Numbered from the stretch's first letter, positions 8,155-16,238 are shown. The stretch: 24,847 nt of DNA from Firmicutes bacterium UBA5493 (GCA_002424045.1 DIPH01000017.1:1-24847), one strand, 5' to 3'. Program-made: numbers and translations. Notes: generated by a model not told the origin, from the sequence alone.

Positions 8155-8346
8155 GTGAATGGAATTATTGGAATGGCTAAGAGTAAAGCTGAAGATGTTT
8201 GCAGAGCACTTGCGGCAAGGGGATCTCGTGTCAACCGGATTGGGTTTTATGGAGCCAGTATCTGTTAGACAAATACACCATTGTCCCCTGCAATCCAGCA
8301 AGGGGTGGTATTGGCCCGCACATATGGTCTGGAATGTGTCCAGATT
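8155..8346 (+). pseudogene. Decayed terminal gene of the first operon (unidentified)
   Basis: GTG at 8155 has a good ribosome-binding site (GGAGG, 8144-8148) and opens a 37-residue frame (VNGIIGMAKSKAEDV... ending IGFYGASIC) that stops at TAG 8266-8268. The same frame continues for another 25 protein-like codons (TNTPLSPAIQQGVVLA, YGLECVQI) to TAG at 8344-8346. A single nonsense codon inside an otherwise continuous protein-like frame suggests a broken and truncated gene. I do not recognise the family. It ends exactly where the opposing nagB-like pseudogene ends. An alternative is that only the 37-residue peptide is real. Confidence 0.4.
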
Positions 8347-9128
8347 TAGAGCAATGAGGCTGCGTCTTGATCCAAGTAAAGGGTGGTTCTAAAGTGCCTT
8401 TTCAAAATGGACGCAGGGCAGGTGGTACTAACCGGACCGTTTAGACTAGCTCTAACCGCTTCTGCTTTGGCTACCCCAGGAACAATGCAACAAACATATC
8501 TTCCAGATCCAGATAGCAGGGCAGGAATCGCCAGCGTTATTGCCGTCTTTGGTACTTGATCTACGCTAGAAAAAGCGCCGTCGCTTACCTGCTGTTGCTT
8601 ACATTTCTCCTGTAATTCCACAACCTTGGCGATCTCCGGATCCAAGAAATCTGCCACCGGGGGTCGTTGAAGGCTAGATGTCCATTTTCTCCAATTCCGC
8701 AGCAAACAATATCGACGGGATGCTCTATAAGCAAATTGCCGTAGCGCTGACACTCTTCGTTGATTGAAGGCGCATCGCCTAAAAAACGGACTTTCCCCGG
8801 ATTAACAAGGTTTATAATGTGATCCTCAAGGTATCTGCGGAAACATTGCGGCGCAGATTCCGGCACACCAATATATTCATCCATATGCAGGGCAATAACC
8901 GCCCCAATCAATCCCCTGTTCACTGGCTAAGGTCGCCAAGAAATCGTTTGAGAGGGCGCTGCCGCGAAAACCATGGTTACTGTTTTCTGTTGCTGCAAGA
9001 GGTCTCTGAGCCTGTTCGCTACAGCCTTACCCGCCGCTATTCCCATTACCGTCTTGTGCATATAAATGGCGACATTTATATGGCCGATTTTCCTTCCTTC
9101 AAAGTGCTTTGATCGAGACTTTGGACAA
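8346..9128 (-). pseudogene. nagB: Glucosamine-6-phosphate deaminase-like (NagB) pseudogene
   Basis: Three reading-frame pieces together cover a complete NagB-type sugar isomerase/deaminase. The N-terminal piece (GHINVAIYMHKTVMGIAAGKAVANRL... FAAAPSQ) runs into a stop at 8929-8927 after a one-base loss near 8948. The adjacent frame reads NDFLATLASEQGIDWG, and a second indel near 8903 returns to AVIALHMDEYIGVPESAPQCFRRYL... CGIGENGHLAFNDP. A missing C in the C-run at 8659-8663 shifts into PPVADFLDPEIAKVVEL... QQQVSDG... PKTAITLAIPAL... CPASILKRH... TLYLDQDAASLL, ending at 8346. A TTG at 9128 is a possible original start, 12 bases after the permease stop. The enzyme would have converted glucosamine-6-phosphate or a related amino-sugar phosphate to fructose-6-phosphate and ammonia. 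As sequenced it cannot make a functional protein. Confidence 0.88.
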
Positions 9129-9140
9129 AGTGACCCCTAC

Positions 9141-9989
9141 CTAGCCCTTCAAACCCGTAAGAGAGATACTCTCAATGATCTGCCGTCGTAACACAACGAA
9201 AATTATAATCATGGGAACTACAGAGATGACAGATCCAGCCATCAGCAAACTATAATTCGTGCTAAATCTGTATTGGAACATGGTAAGCCCGATTTCCATA
9301 TTAAACATTTCTTTCTTGTTTGCTAATAACAGTGGCCACATGAAGGCAATCCACGCCTGTGTAAAAGCGAAGATTCCTAGCGCACCGCCAGATGACTTGC
9401 TGAGGGGGAGCACAATGCGAGTTAGGATCCCAAATTCCGAACAACCATCGATTCTTGCTGCATCCATTAGTTCATCAGAGATAGTGGAGCCAATGTGCTG
9501 GCGTAATAAGAAAATCCCAAAACTCATGACTAGGTACGGCGCGATAATGCCCCGATAGGTGTTTATCCATCCCCACTTTACCATTGTGGTATATAAAGGA
9601 ATCACATAACTCTCAAATGGTACAATTGCCGTCACAATCAACACAGTAAACAAGAAGTTCTTTCCGGGAAAGCGATATTTGCTAAAGATAAATCCGCCCA
9701 CCAACGAAATCATCAAAATAGATATTGTTGATATTCCTGAGATAAGTACACTATTCATGAAATATCGGAAGAAGGGAGCTTGCCTAAACAAATCAATGAA
9801 ATTCTGATAGGTAGGAGCTTTTGGCAATAATTTCGGCGGCCAAATCAAGACTTCGACCTCAGGCTTAAACGCTGTGGTAAACATCCACACAAAGGGGATC
9901 ACCATGATAATAGAGCCAATAATCAAAGCTAAATGCTTCAAAACACGTTGCAGAAAGCCCAAGCTATGATCTTTCGTCATCTTACTCAT
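9141..9989 (-). CDS. Carbohydrate ABC transporter permease (MalG-like, CUT1)
   Basis: A 282-residue inner-membrane permease with six predicted hydrophobic helices. The EAA loop that contacts the ATPase reads MDAARIDGCSEFGILTRIVLPLSKS. The C-terminus ends in SISLTGLKG, the G-L-K-G type ending common in MalG-like subunits. The N-terminus has the short cytoplasmic stretch followed by IMVIPFVWMFTTAFKPE. ATG at 9989 is preceded by GGGAGGT, which overlaps the stop of the upstream permease gene, so the pair is translationally coupled. It acts with the permease at 10002-10907 and the binding protein at 11006-12295. Confidence 0.92.
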   Translation of the reverse strand: MSKMTKDHSLGFLQRVLKHLALIIGSIIMVIPFVWMFTTAFKPEVEVLIWPPKLLPKAPTYQNFIDLFRQAPFFRYFMNSVLISGISTISILMISLVGGFIFSKYRFPGKNFLFTVLIVTAIVPFESYVIPLYTTMVKWGWINTYRGIIAPYLVMSFGIFLLRQHIGSTISDELMDAARIDGCSEFGILTRIVLPLSKSSGGALGIFAFTQAWIAFMWPLLLANKKEMFNMEIGLTMFQYRFSTNYSLLMAGSVISVVPMIIIFVVLRRQIIESISLTGLKG

Positions 9990-10001
9990 TGCGTTACCTC
10001 C

Positions 10002-10907
10002 CTACACCTCAGACTTGATGTATTTGAACTGGACTACAGTCAAAGCGATTACAATGATTGTTAAGATTACTGCTTCAGCAGACGCATAACCTAACCGGAA
10101 GTACCTAAAAGCATTCTCATAAATGTCATAGAGCAGCACTCGAACAGCTCTTCCGGGAGCAGCCTGTGAACCGAGGGTCATGACATAGACCTGGGTAAAG
10201 ACATTAAAAGCGTTAATGGTCGAAGTAACTACCACATAAAGGATCATCGGCTTAAGCAACGGCCAGGTAATGTACTGAAATTTCTTCCACCCATAAGCGC
10301 CATCGATACTCGCGGCCTCGTAGTAAACGGGGGAAATGTTTCTCAACCCGACCATCAGAAGCACAATATTATACCCCAGATTTTTCCAAACATTCATGAT
10401 GATTAGCGCCCAAATTGCAACATTAGGATAGATTAGCCAGCCTACTGAGGGCATGCCAAAGATCGATAGTATGTAGTTCAAGATGCCATACATAGGATCG
10501 TAGATCCATTTCCAAGCCACAGACATTGGTACTAACGGCGTAATAAAAGGTAAAAAGTAAATTGCTTGGTAAAAAGGGCTAAATCGCATTTTCTTGGCTA
10601 AGACCATTGCAATAGGCAAGGAAATCACAAAACAAAGGGCAACACTAGCTCCCGCGTACAGGAACGTGTTTTTCATTGAAAGTAGAAACTGTGGATCCTG
10701 AAACAACATCGCGTAATTGTCCAACCCTATGAAAGAATGATTGCGGCCAATTAAATTCCAATCGAAAAGACTCATCCAAAAGGTTCTAATGATCGGCCAG
10801 ATTCTCAGTACAAAGAACAAGGCGAAAATCGGCAGGAGCATCACATAACAAAAAAGGATTCTCGAGCGTTCATAGGGTGAGTATTTACGAAGCCTCAAGC
10901 CTTGCAT
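10002..10907 (-). CDS. Carbohydrate ABC transporter permease (MalF/UgpA-like, CUT1)
   Basis: A 301-residue membrane subunit of the second transporter. The N-terminal helix (FCYVMLLPIFALFFVLRIWPIIRTFWMSLFDW) and the following GLDNYAMLFQDP segment are typical of UgpA-like permeases. The EAA loop reads YEAASIDGAYGWKKFQYITWPLLKP. ATG at 10907 has an AAAGGTGAT ribosome-binding site about five bases upstream. The gene is 98 bp downstream of the binding-protein gene, with a perfect hairpin in the gap. No ATPase gene is present in this cluster. Confidence 0.92.
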   Translation of the reverse strand: MQGLRLRKYSPYERSRILFCYVMLLPIFALFFVLRIWPIIRTFWMSLFDWNLIGRNHSFIGLDNYAMLFQDPQFLLSMKNTFLYAGASVALCFVISLPIAMVLAKKMRFSPFYQAIYFLPFITPLVPMSVAWKWIYDPMYGILNYILSIFGMPSVGWLIYPNVAIWALIIMNVWKNLGYNIVLLMVGLRNISPVYYEAASIDGAYGWKKFQYITWPLLKPMILYVVVTSTINAFNVFTQVYVMTLGSQAAPGRAVRVLLYDIYENAFRYFRLGYASAEAVILTIIVIALTVVQFKYIKSEV

Positions 10908-10950
10908 GGTATCACCTTTCTTTTCTCCAAAGTAAATGGTGTTTAAGGAT

Positions 10951-10980
10951 GTGTCTTCCCGGCGAAAACCGGGAAGACAC
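10951..10980 (-). promoter_or_regulatory. Intercistronic hairpin between binding-protein and permease genes
   Basis: GTGTCTTCCCGG (10951-10962) and CCGGGAAGACAC (10969-10980) form a perfect 12 bp stem with a six-base loop. No T-tract follows on the minus strand. Its place after the solute-binding-protein gene suggests a stabiliser or partial attenuator that sets the ratio of binding protein to permease. It is analogous to hairpins at 3711 and 19153 but unrelated in sequence. Confidence 0.7.
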
Positions 10981-11005
10981 CGGGGTGGACTTAATCTACC
11001 CTGTT

Positions 11006-12295
11006 TTACTTGCCGTAAGCATTATTACGTTTTAGGATCGAGTCCACCAAATCAGCAATGTCATCAATTGCCTTAGCAATTCCTTCTGGATTATCAACCA
11101 GGTCTTTGTTCAAGAAGGCCGCCATTAGCTCATCTGCCACCTTGGTTTGGACTTCATCGAATGCCGGGATAACCGGATCCGTATAAAACCCTAAGTCTGC
11201 AGGGGGATTGACAAAGACTTCATATTGGGGGGTTTCTTCTACGAGATACTCGTAATCAAATTCCCGTTCTGGAATCCAACCAGAAAGTTCAATCAATTGC
11301 GGAGCAGCTTCGGCGCTGGTTAGGAACATCATAAACTCCCTGACTTCCTTCGATTTAGCTCCATCCATCGACATGTAAATGGACCATGGCTGAGCAAGAG
11401 TTTCGTAACGTTCGCCTGCAGGCATCGGTGCTACACCGTAATTCAATTCGGGATTCTTCGCTATGACTTCGCCAATCACCCAGCTTTCCCGCATGAACAT
11501 AGCGGTTACATTGGTGACGAAGGCATCCGAATCATGCCTGACTTCTGGAGCGTCAACTTTGTACTTGTAGAGAGCATCAATGTAGAAACGGAGTGCTTCC
11601 TCGCCAGCGGCATTGTTGAATCCATTCTTCCATTTGCCGTTTGCTGTTGGTACAATTAGATCTGCTCCCGCATTATTCAAGATAAAGCGGAACTTTTCGG
11701 TAAGACCACTACCGCCACCGGAGATTCTCAAACTCAAACCGCTACGGACCACATTGCCTGCCTCATCGTACTTCGTGAGTTTTCTTGCCATTTCCATCAA
11801 GTCGGTGAGCGTTGTCGGTGGTTTGTCTGGATCGAGGCCAGCTTCTACAAACATATCCTTGTTATAAAATAAGGCTGCCCGACTTCCGTTCATCATTGGA
11901 AGGCCATATGTTTTGCCATCGATGGTGACATAGTCGATGGAGAATTGACTCCAAGCGCCGCTCTTTAGATAGGAATCAATATCCTCGGGGTTAGCGGGTA
12001 GTAAGCCGGCGTCAATCAATTTGATCGCAATGTAGGGACCTACGTCAAAGATTTCCGGGCCGGTTCCTGTGGGGATCGAGGTTACCAACTTCTGTTCAAA
12101 CTCGCGGAGACTCGTACTCAACACTTCAACTTGTACCCCAGGGTGGGTTTTGGCGAATTCATCTCCCGCCCATTTATAATACGGTTCTAGTTCTGGGAAA
12201 CCCGTCCACACGTTAATTGTTTTGGCGAACGTTGGAAAAACCATTACAGCCAATACCACTAAGACCAATGCGCTAATTGACAGAAATCTTTTCAT
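11006..12295 (-). CDS. Carbohydrate ABC transporter substrate-binding protein (SBP_bac_1, CUT1)
   Basis: A 429-residue secreted binding protein. The signal peptide covers residues 1-24 (MKRFLSISALVLVVLAVMV..FPTFA) with no lipobox cysteine. The mature protein begins KTINVWTGFPELEPYYKWAGDEFAKTHPGVQVEV, the usual start of the MalE/UgpB fold. Further hallmarks are TGTGPEIFDVG, YGLPMMNGSRAALFYNKDMF, the MFMRESWVIGEV region and PAGERYETLAQPWSIYMS, which is the usual late hinge stretch. AGGAGGG precedes ATG at 12295. It lies 88 bp downstream of the cupin gene and probably shares its transcript. The substrate is unknown; the broken nagB-like gene downstream suggests an amino sugar. Confidence 0.92.
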   Translation of the reverse strand: MKRFLSISALVLVVLAVMVFPTFAKTINVWTGFPELEPYYKWAGDEFAKTHPGVQVEVLSTSLREFEQKLVTSIPTGTGPEIFDVGPYIAIKLIDAGLLPANPEDIDSYLKSGAWSQFSIDYVTIDGKTYGLPMMNGSRAALFYNKDMFVEAGLDPDKPPTTLTDLMEMARKLTKYDEAGNVVRSGLSLRISGGGSGLTEKFRFILNNAGADLIVPTANGKWKNGFNNAAGEEALRFYIDALYKYKVDAPEVRHDSDAFVTNVTAMFMRESWVIGEVIAKNPELNYGVAPMPAGERYETLAQPWSIYMSMDGAKSKEVREFMMFLTSAEAAPQLIELSGWIPEREFDYEYLVEETPQYEVFVNPPADLGFYTDPVIPAFDEVQTKVADELMAAFLNKDLVDNPEGIAKAIDDIADLVDSILKRNNAYGK

Positions 12296-12383
12296 TAATA
12301 ACCCTCCTTAATTATCGCTACCTACCGTTAAGAATATTCCTTGTTCCGTCCACGCATCACCTCGCCGGCTGGTTCTACAATTG

Positions 12384-12716
12384 CTATCGTTTAACGCGCT
12401 GCCCTCCGAAAATATCCAAGGCGCGATAGTTTGCACTATGTTTCCCTTCATGGGGTACTCCTGGAGGAATCACGCACTCATCACCTGGTCCCAATGTAAC
12501 GGGCTTTCCATCAACAATGCCTTCGTAAACCCCATCGAGCACATAACAGTACTCCCAGTAATCATGTGAGTGGAGCCCCACCGAACCGCCGGAGCTGTTT
12601 TCCCAAAGTACCACCTGTGAACCGTCGGCACCGTCAAAAACGAAGCCCTCCATCCCTTCTGGAGCATCAGGAACTCTGTTTTTTTCATTGCGAATAAATT
12701 CCGGGAACTTTTTCAT
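12384..12716 (-). CDS. Cupin-domain protein
   Basis: A small single-domain cupin of 110 residues. Both metal-binding cupin motifs are visible: GLHSHDYWEYCYVLDG (HxHxxxE) and GDECVIPPGVPHEGKH (PxG..H). Such proteins in sugar operons are often sugar-binding or isomerase-like, but no specific activity can be assigned. ATG at 12716 is chosen because GAGGAG lies seven bases upstream. A GTG at 12731 would overlap the regulator's stop but has no ribosome-binding site. The gene is directly downstream of the LacI gene, and the short gap suggests co-transcription. Confidence 0.8.
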   Translation of the reverse strand: MKKFPEFIRNEKNRVPDAPEGMEGFVFDGADGSQVVLWENSSGGSVGLHSHDYWEYCYVLDGVYEGIVDGKPVTLGPGDECVIPPGVPHEGKHSANYRALDIFGGQRVKR

Positions 12717-12727
12717 CGCTTTTCTCC

Positions 12728-13771
12728 TCACTTACTAGATGTTTTCTGCGAAACGCTTTGGTCTTCAGAAGCTCCGCAAGACTTTCGAACTATCAATTTC
12801 GGTTCAAACACAATGTGTTTAGTCTTTGGCTCACCTCCAGACGAAATTCTCTTTAATAAAACCTCACAAGCAGCTTTCCCCATTGTGTAGGCTGGTTGAG
12901 CAATCGTAGTCAATGGGACTTCAAGGTGCGCGGCATAGGGGATGTCATCATAACCGACTAAAGCCACATCTTGTGGGATCTTATGACCGGTTTTCCTAAT
13001 CCCGGCACTAGCCCCAATCGCTAGGCTGTCGCAATAAGCAAATATAGCCGTTGGTCGTGGATTTTTACGCATTAGTTCCTCTGTGAGCAGTTCGCCCGTC
13101 TCTGGCTTCAGGTTTTCACCGTGGATCGCGTATTCTTTTGATAACTTTATACCCGCCTCATCCATTGCTTGTAGATAACCGGTCAAACGGTCCTGTACGC
13201 TTGTTATTCTTTCTGGACCTAGAATAATCCCGATTCTTTTATGGCCTAGTGCAAGCAAATGCTTAGTTGCCATATAAGAGCCCTTTTGATGATCGTTGAT
13301 CACATAATCTGCATCAAACTGCCTTAGATACCGATTAAGCAACACAAAAGGAAGCTGTCTGCTCTTCATTTCCTCAATATGTTCCATCCCAAAGGAGACC
13401 GATGTTAAAATCACCCCAGCTACTCGAATGCCATAAAGTGTAGTAATGGCGTTAAGTTCGTTCTTGGGGATCTCATCTGTATTTATAATAATTACCGAAT
13501 ACCCGTGTTTTCGAGCAGCGTCCTCCACTCCTCGCGCTTGCATTGCGAAAAAGGGGTCACAAATATCTGGAATTACCAAACCTATGGATTTACTCTTTTT
13601 GGAAGCCAAAGTCGCCGCAATCGTATTGGGGACATAATTCAACTCTTGTGCAATCTTCTTAATACTTCGCTTAGTCTCTTCATTAATTTCCGGGCGATCG
13701 TTAAGCGCCCGTGAGACTGTGTTGACGGATACTCCCGCGATTTTTGCAATATCTTTCATCGTTATAGCCAT
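12728..13771 (-). CDS. LacI family transcriptional regulator (cluster B)
   Basis: A 347-residue repressor. Residues 5-50 form the LacI HTH and hinge (MKDIAKIAGVSVNTVSRALND, then LNYVPNTIAATLASKKSKSIGLVIPDI). The remainder is a periplasmic-binding-like effector domain with family marks such as GYDDIPYA and PLTTIAQPAY. ATG at 13771 follows GGGGTGAT. An operator-like palindrome lies between 13787 and 13800, immediately upstream, which suggests autoregulation and control of the cupin-transporter genes downstream. Confidence 0.92.
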   Translation of the reverse strand: MAITMKDIAKIAGVSVNTVSRALNDRPEINEETKRSIKKIAQELNYVPNTIAATLASKKSKSIGLVIPDICDPFFAMQARGVEDAARKHGYSVIIINTDEIPKNELNAITTLYGIRVAGVILTSVSFGMEHIEEMKSRQLPFVLLNRYLRQFDADYVINDHQKGSYMATKHLLALGHKRIGIILGPERITSVQDRLTGYLQAMDEAGIKLSKEYAIHGENLKPETGELLTEELMRKNPRPTAIFAYCDSLAIGASAGIRKTGHKIPQDVALVGYDDIPYAAHLEVPLTTIAQPAYTMGKAACEVLLKRISSGGEPKTKHIVFEPKLIVRKSCGASEDQSVSQKTSSK

Positions 13772-13786
13772 TAGACATCACCCCGT

Positions 13787-13800
13787 TAACGTTCACGTTA
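13787..13800. promoter_or_regulatory. Putative LacI-family operator for cluster B
   Basis: Positions 13787-13800 read TAACGTTCACGTTA, two perfect six-base arms (TAACGT/ACGTTA) around a two-base centre. This size and symmetry fit a LacI-family operator. It lies 16 bp upstream of the regulator's start codon. Binding by the adjacent LacI protein is inferred, and no second copy was found in front of the binding-protein gene. Confidence 0.5.
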
Positions 13801-14201
13801 CCGTTTAGCTTGTTATTTCGTCACGTTTTATTAATCTCCTCTTATAAAATTAGCTTTTATGAAAAAAGAAATAAGAAAGCGTAATGTCAGGTGGCAGATG
13901 CACTGCTTACACGTCTATGGGGCATAACAACCGGTACCCTGATAGGTCAAACAAGGAGACTTAGCCTTGCAGTGCTAATGCTAATTTGATGCAGTAGGCC
14001 CTCGCTGTTTGAGTTTAGCTTCGTCAAGCTTGAGAGTTTCTCCGCTTGATCAGCGTTTAGGATCCTTGGGTGGGACAGCCACAGATTGAAAAACGCCAGT
14101 GAGAGGCGCAAAAGAAGACTATCAAGGCAATGTCAAACAGGAAGTCGCACATTTATTGGGCAATTAACGTTCGATATTTCATAATATGTTGTGCGAATTC
14201 A
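13801..14201. other. Intergenic region without a recognisable gene
   Basis: About 400 bp between the divergent LacI gene and the Phd-Uma2 gene. The left 70 bp is AT-rich and should contain the LacI promoter, but no clear -35/-10 pair stands out. A short GC stem near 14091-14107, followed by T residues on the minus strand, is too weak to call a terminator. A GGGTGGGACAGCC stretch near 14070 recalls a T-box core but lacks the other T-box elements. No protein-like frame was seen on either strand. Confidence 0.5.
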
Positions 14202-14230
14202 TTGACGAATATGCCCTTTTTTGTTATGGT
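14202..14230 (+). promoter_or_regulatory. Sigma-70/SigA-type promoter of the Phd-Uma2 gene
   Basis: TTGACG (14202-14207) and TATGGT (14225-14230) are separated by exactly 17 bp, placing the predicted transcription start near 14237. The ribosome-binding site GGGGG (14241-14245) and the ATG at 14253 follow, giving a very short leader. It supports the choice of 14253 over the upstream start at 14130. Confidence 0.7.
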
Positions 14231-14252
14231 TGTAGACAAAGGGGGCCGTACT

Positions 14253-15020
14253 ATGACAAAAGTTAATTACAGAGAAGGCGTTGTCGTAAGTGCCACGGAA
14301 CTCAAGCAACAATTTGGCAAATACATGGCTCATGTTGAGCAGCAAAACGATGTGGTGATTACCAAGAATGGCCATAAAGTTGCCCGTTTGACTCCTTACG
14401 TGACTGACATTGAACAGTATTTTACTGTGCGAGAAAATGCCCTAGATTATCAGTATGGTGGAAAGAAAGTCTCTTATGAAGAGTTTATGGAGATTTATGA
14501 AAAAAGCACGTTACGCATGGAGTTTATCAATGGCGAGATCCATCTGCTAGCGTCTCCAAGTCTTTTCCACCAAGAAATCCTGGGACGGTTACATCTTATT
14601 TTTACAGAGTATTTCAAACAGACAACATGCCGTGTGTATTTTGCTCCATTTGATGTTCATTTTCACAAAAAGGACTTTAAAGAACCTGATGTGATGCAAC
14701 CAGATGTGCTGGTCATCTGTGATTTAGAGAACAATGTGAACGAAAAAGGGAAGTATATGGGGACACCCGACTTGGTGATTGAAGTTTTGTCAGACAGTAC
14801 ACGGAGTAAAGATATGGTTGATAAATTGAACACCTATATGCTCTCGGGTGTACAGGAGTATTGGATTGTTGATCCTAAACAAACCACTGTGATTGTTTAT
14901 CATTTCGTGAATCGACAAATCGATAGCTATAAAACATTTGAAGAAGGGGAGATCATTCTATCAAAAGCTTATCAGGGTCTTGTGGTAGAAGTAGATCCAC
15001 TATTTGCGCGTTTCTACTAA
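14253..15020 (+). CDS. Phd/YefM antitoxin-like domain fused to Uma2 family (DUF820) endonuclease-like protein
   Basis: A 255-residue two-domain protein. Residues 8-50 match the Phd/YefM antitoxin N-terminal fold (VVVSATELKQQFGKYMAHV, then NDVVITKNGHKVARLTPY). Residues 65-250 match Uma2/DUF820, a PD-(D/E)XK nuclease-fold family: RMEFINGEIHLLASPS, QPDVLVICD with the putative metal-binding Asp, PDLVIEVLSDSTRSKD with the Glu, then DKLNTYMLSGVQEYWIVDP. A strong promoter ends 23 bp before the start. Phd domains normally bind DNA and neutralise a partner toxin, so a fusion could be self-regulating or could direct the Uma2 domain to DNA. Domain calls are confident; the biological role is not known. 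Confidence 0.85.
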   Translation: MTKVNYREGVVVSATELKQQFGKYMAHVEQQNDVVITKNGHKVARLTPYVTDIEQYFTVRENALDYQYGGKKVSYEEFMEIYEKSTLRMEFINGEIHLLASPSLFHQEILGRLHLIFTEYFKQTTCRVYFAPFDVHFHKKDFKEPDVMQPDVLVICDLENNVNEKGKYMGTPDLVIEVLSDSTRSKDMVDKLNTYMLSGVQEYWIVDPKQTTVIVYHFVNRQIDSYKTFEEGEIILSKAYQGLVVEVDPLFARFY

Positions 15021-15059
15021 GTATAAGGGTTAGTGAAGCGCTACGCGAGGAGATATCAG

Positions 15060-15995
15060 ATGGAAGTCTTAACATTGGTAGATAGATTGGGCCTCATATT
15101 TGGTTTAATTGCAATAGGCTTTCTATTAGTGAAAGTAAAGGTCGTGTCAGGGAAAGATACCAAGGTGTTGGCGGATATCGTCATCCTGGTGGCCACACCT
15201 GCCCTCATGTTTACAAGCATTATTGGTTCCTGTGATGTTGGCCCCATTGCCGATTATTCGGTCATGTTCGTCACTGGAGTATTCATGCCGCTGTTACTAG
15301 TAGTCATCGCCTATTTTGCAGCAAGAATCATGAAACTGGGCAGACCTAAGCTCGGTGTTTTTTTATGTGCCAATGCCTTCCCTAACACGGTGTTTATTGG
15401 ACTTCCTGTCACGGTAGCGCTCTACGGTAGCGAGACTGTAGCCTCCGTCGCGGTACTAGATTTTGCGGTAACCCTCGTTTTTTGGACCATCGGTCTGGCC
15501 TTACTAACTGACAACTTCAAATGGCGGGGATTAGGCAGTCTACTGAATGCTGTGCTGAATGCGCCTTTTGTGGTGTTAATTATTTCCCTTCTCTTAGCAT
15601 TGGCAGAAGTGAAACCACCATCCCTTTTGCTGGATATGGGTGAGATGATTGGCCAGATTGCTATTCCCTTGTCTCTGCTTTTGATAGGGATGACGATGGC
15701 TACGTTCACGAGAACGTCAATGGAATTTGACAAATCGATTGGAGCAACACTATTCCTACGCCATATAGTATCTCCGCTGATTATGCTCCTTGTGGTATAC
15801 TCCTTGCCGATACCAATATTATCTAAACAGGTATTGGTTCTCCAAGCTGGTTTGCCGACCATGATGGGTGTGTCTATTGTGGCACAGGCATATGGAAAGG
15901 AGCACGGTTATGCGACTTCCCTTGTCGTTGCATCGACCATTGCGAGCCTGATGACGATTCCCCTGGTTGCATACACTTTAGGCATTCTCCTGTAG
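15060..15995 (+). CDS. AEC (auxin efflux carrier) family transporter
   Basis: A membrane protein of 311 residues with about ten hydrophobic helices, the usual size for the AEC/MdcF-like family. Characteristic segments are KVLADIVILVATPALMFTSII near the N-terminus, GVFLCANAFPNTVFIGLPVTVALYG (the family's conserved N..F.G.P motif) and a C-terminal LQAGLPTMMGVSIVAQAYG. Members move organic anions such as malonate or malate, or export other metabolites. ATG at 15060 has GAGGAG at 15047-15052; the upstream GTG at 15033 lacks a ribosome-binding site. It follows the Phd-Uma2 gene by 39 bp and may share its transcript, though no functional link is apparent. Confidence 0.85.
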   Translation: MEVLTLVDRLGLIFGLIAIGFLLVKVKVVSGKDTKVLADIVILVATPALMFTSIIGSCDVGPIADYSVMFVTGVFMPLLLVVIAYFAARIMKLGRPKLGVFLCANAFPNTVFIGLPVTVALYGSETVASVAVLDFAVTLVFWTIGLALLTDNFKWRGLGSLLNAVLNAPFVVLIISLLLALAEVKPPSLLLDMGEMIGQIAIPLSLLLIGMTMATFTRTSMEFDKSIGATLFLRHIVSPLIMLLVVYSLPIPILSKQVLVLQAGLPTMMGVSIVAQAYGKEHGYATSLVVASTIASLMTIPLVAYTLGILL

Positions 15996-16068
15996 GTCTG
16001 GTCTGGAGGCGGGTCGCAAGGGACCGCAATTTCCAGTAAAGCTCCAATGTGAAGAGTTTTCTGCCAGA

Positions 16069-16222
16069 ATGCAAATGTACAAGTTTGATACACATGTTCA
16101 TGCCGGCGAAGTAAGTTTCTGTGGCCTTGTTCCTGGATTTGAGGGCTGTATAAAGAAACAGGATATTGCGGGATTATCACAACAGATCTTGTGGATGATG
16201 GCTACTCCAACCGAACCATAGC
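16069..16222 (+). pseudogene. Truncated, frameshifted PHP-domain phosphoesterase remnant
   Basis: ATG at 16069 opens MQMYKFDTHVHAGEVSFCGLVPGFEG, a PHP-domain N-terminus with the metal-binding HxH (HVH). Near 16148 the homology moves to another frame reading LYKETGYCGIITTDLVDDGYSN, the expected next segment of a histidinol-phosphatase-like PHP protein (normally about 250 residues). Nothing further is recognisable after about 16222, so at least four fifths of the gene is missing. It ends tail to tail with the SEC-C gene. Confidence 0.65.
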
Positions 16223-16238
16223 CTCGCGCAGGTGTAGA

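Noticed and set aside
14030..14110. GGGTGGGACAGCC stretch reminiscent of a T-box core
   Set aside because: No Stem I elements, specifier loop or antiterminator/terminator pair could be found, and the downstream gene is not an aminoacyl-tRNA synthetase or amino-acid gene.
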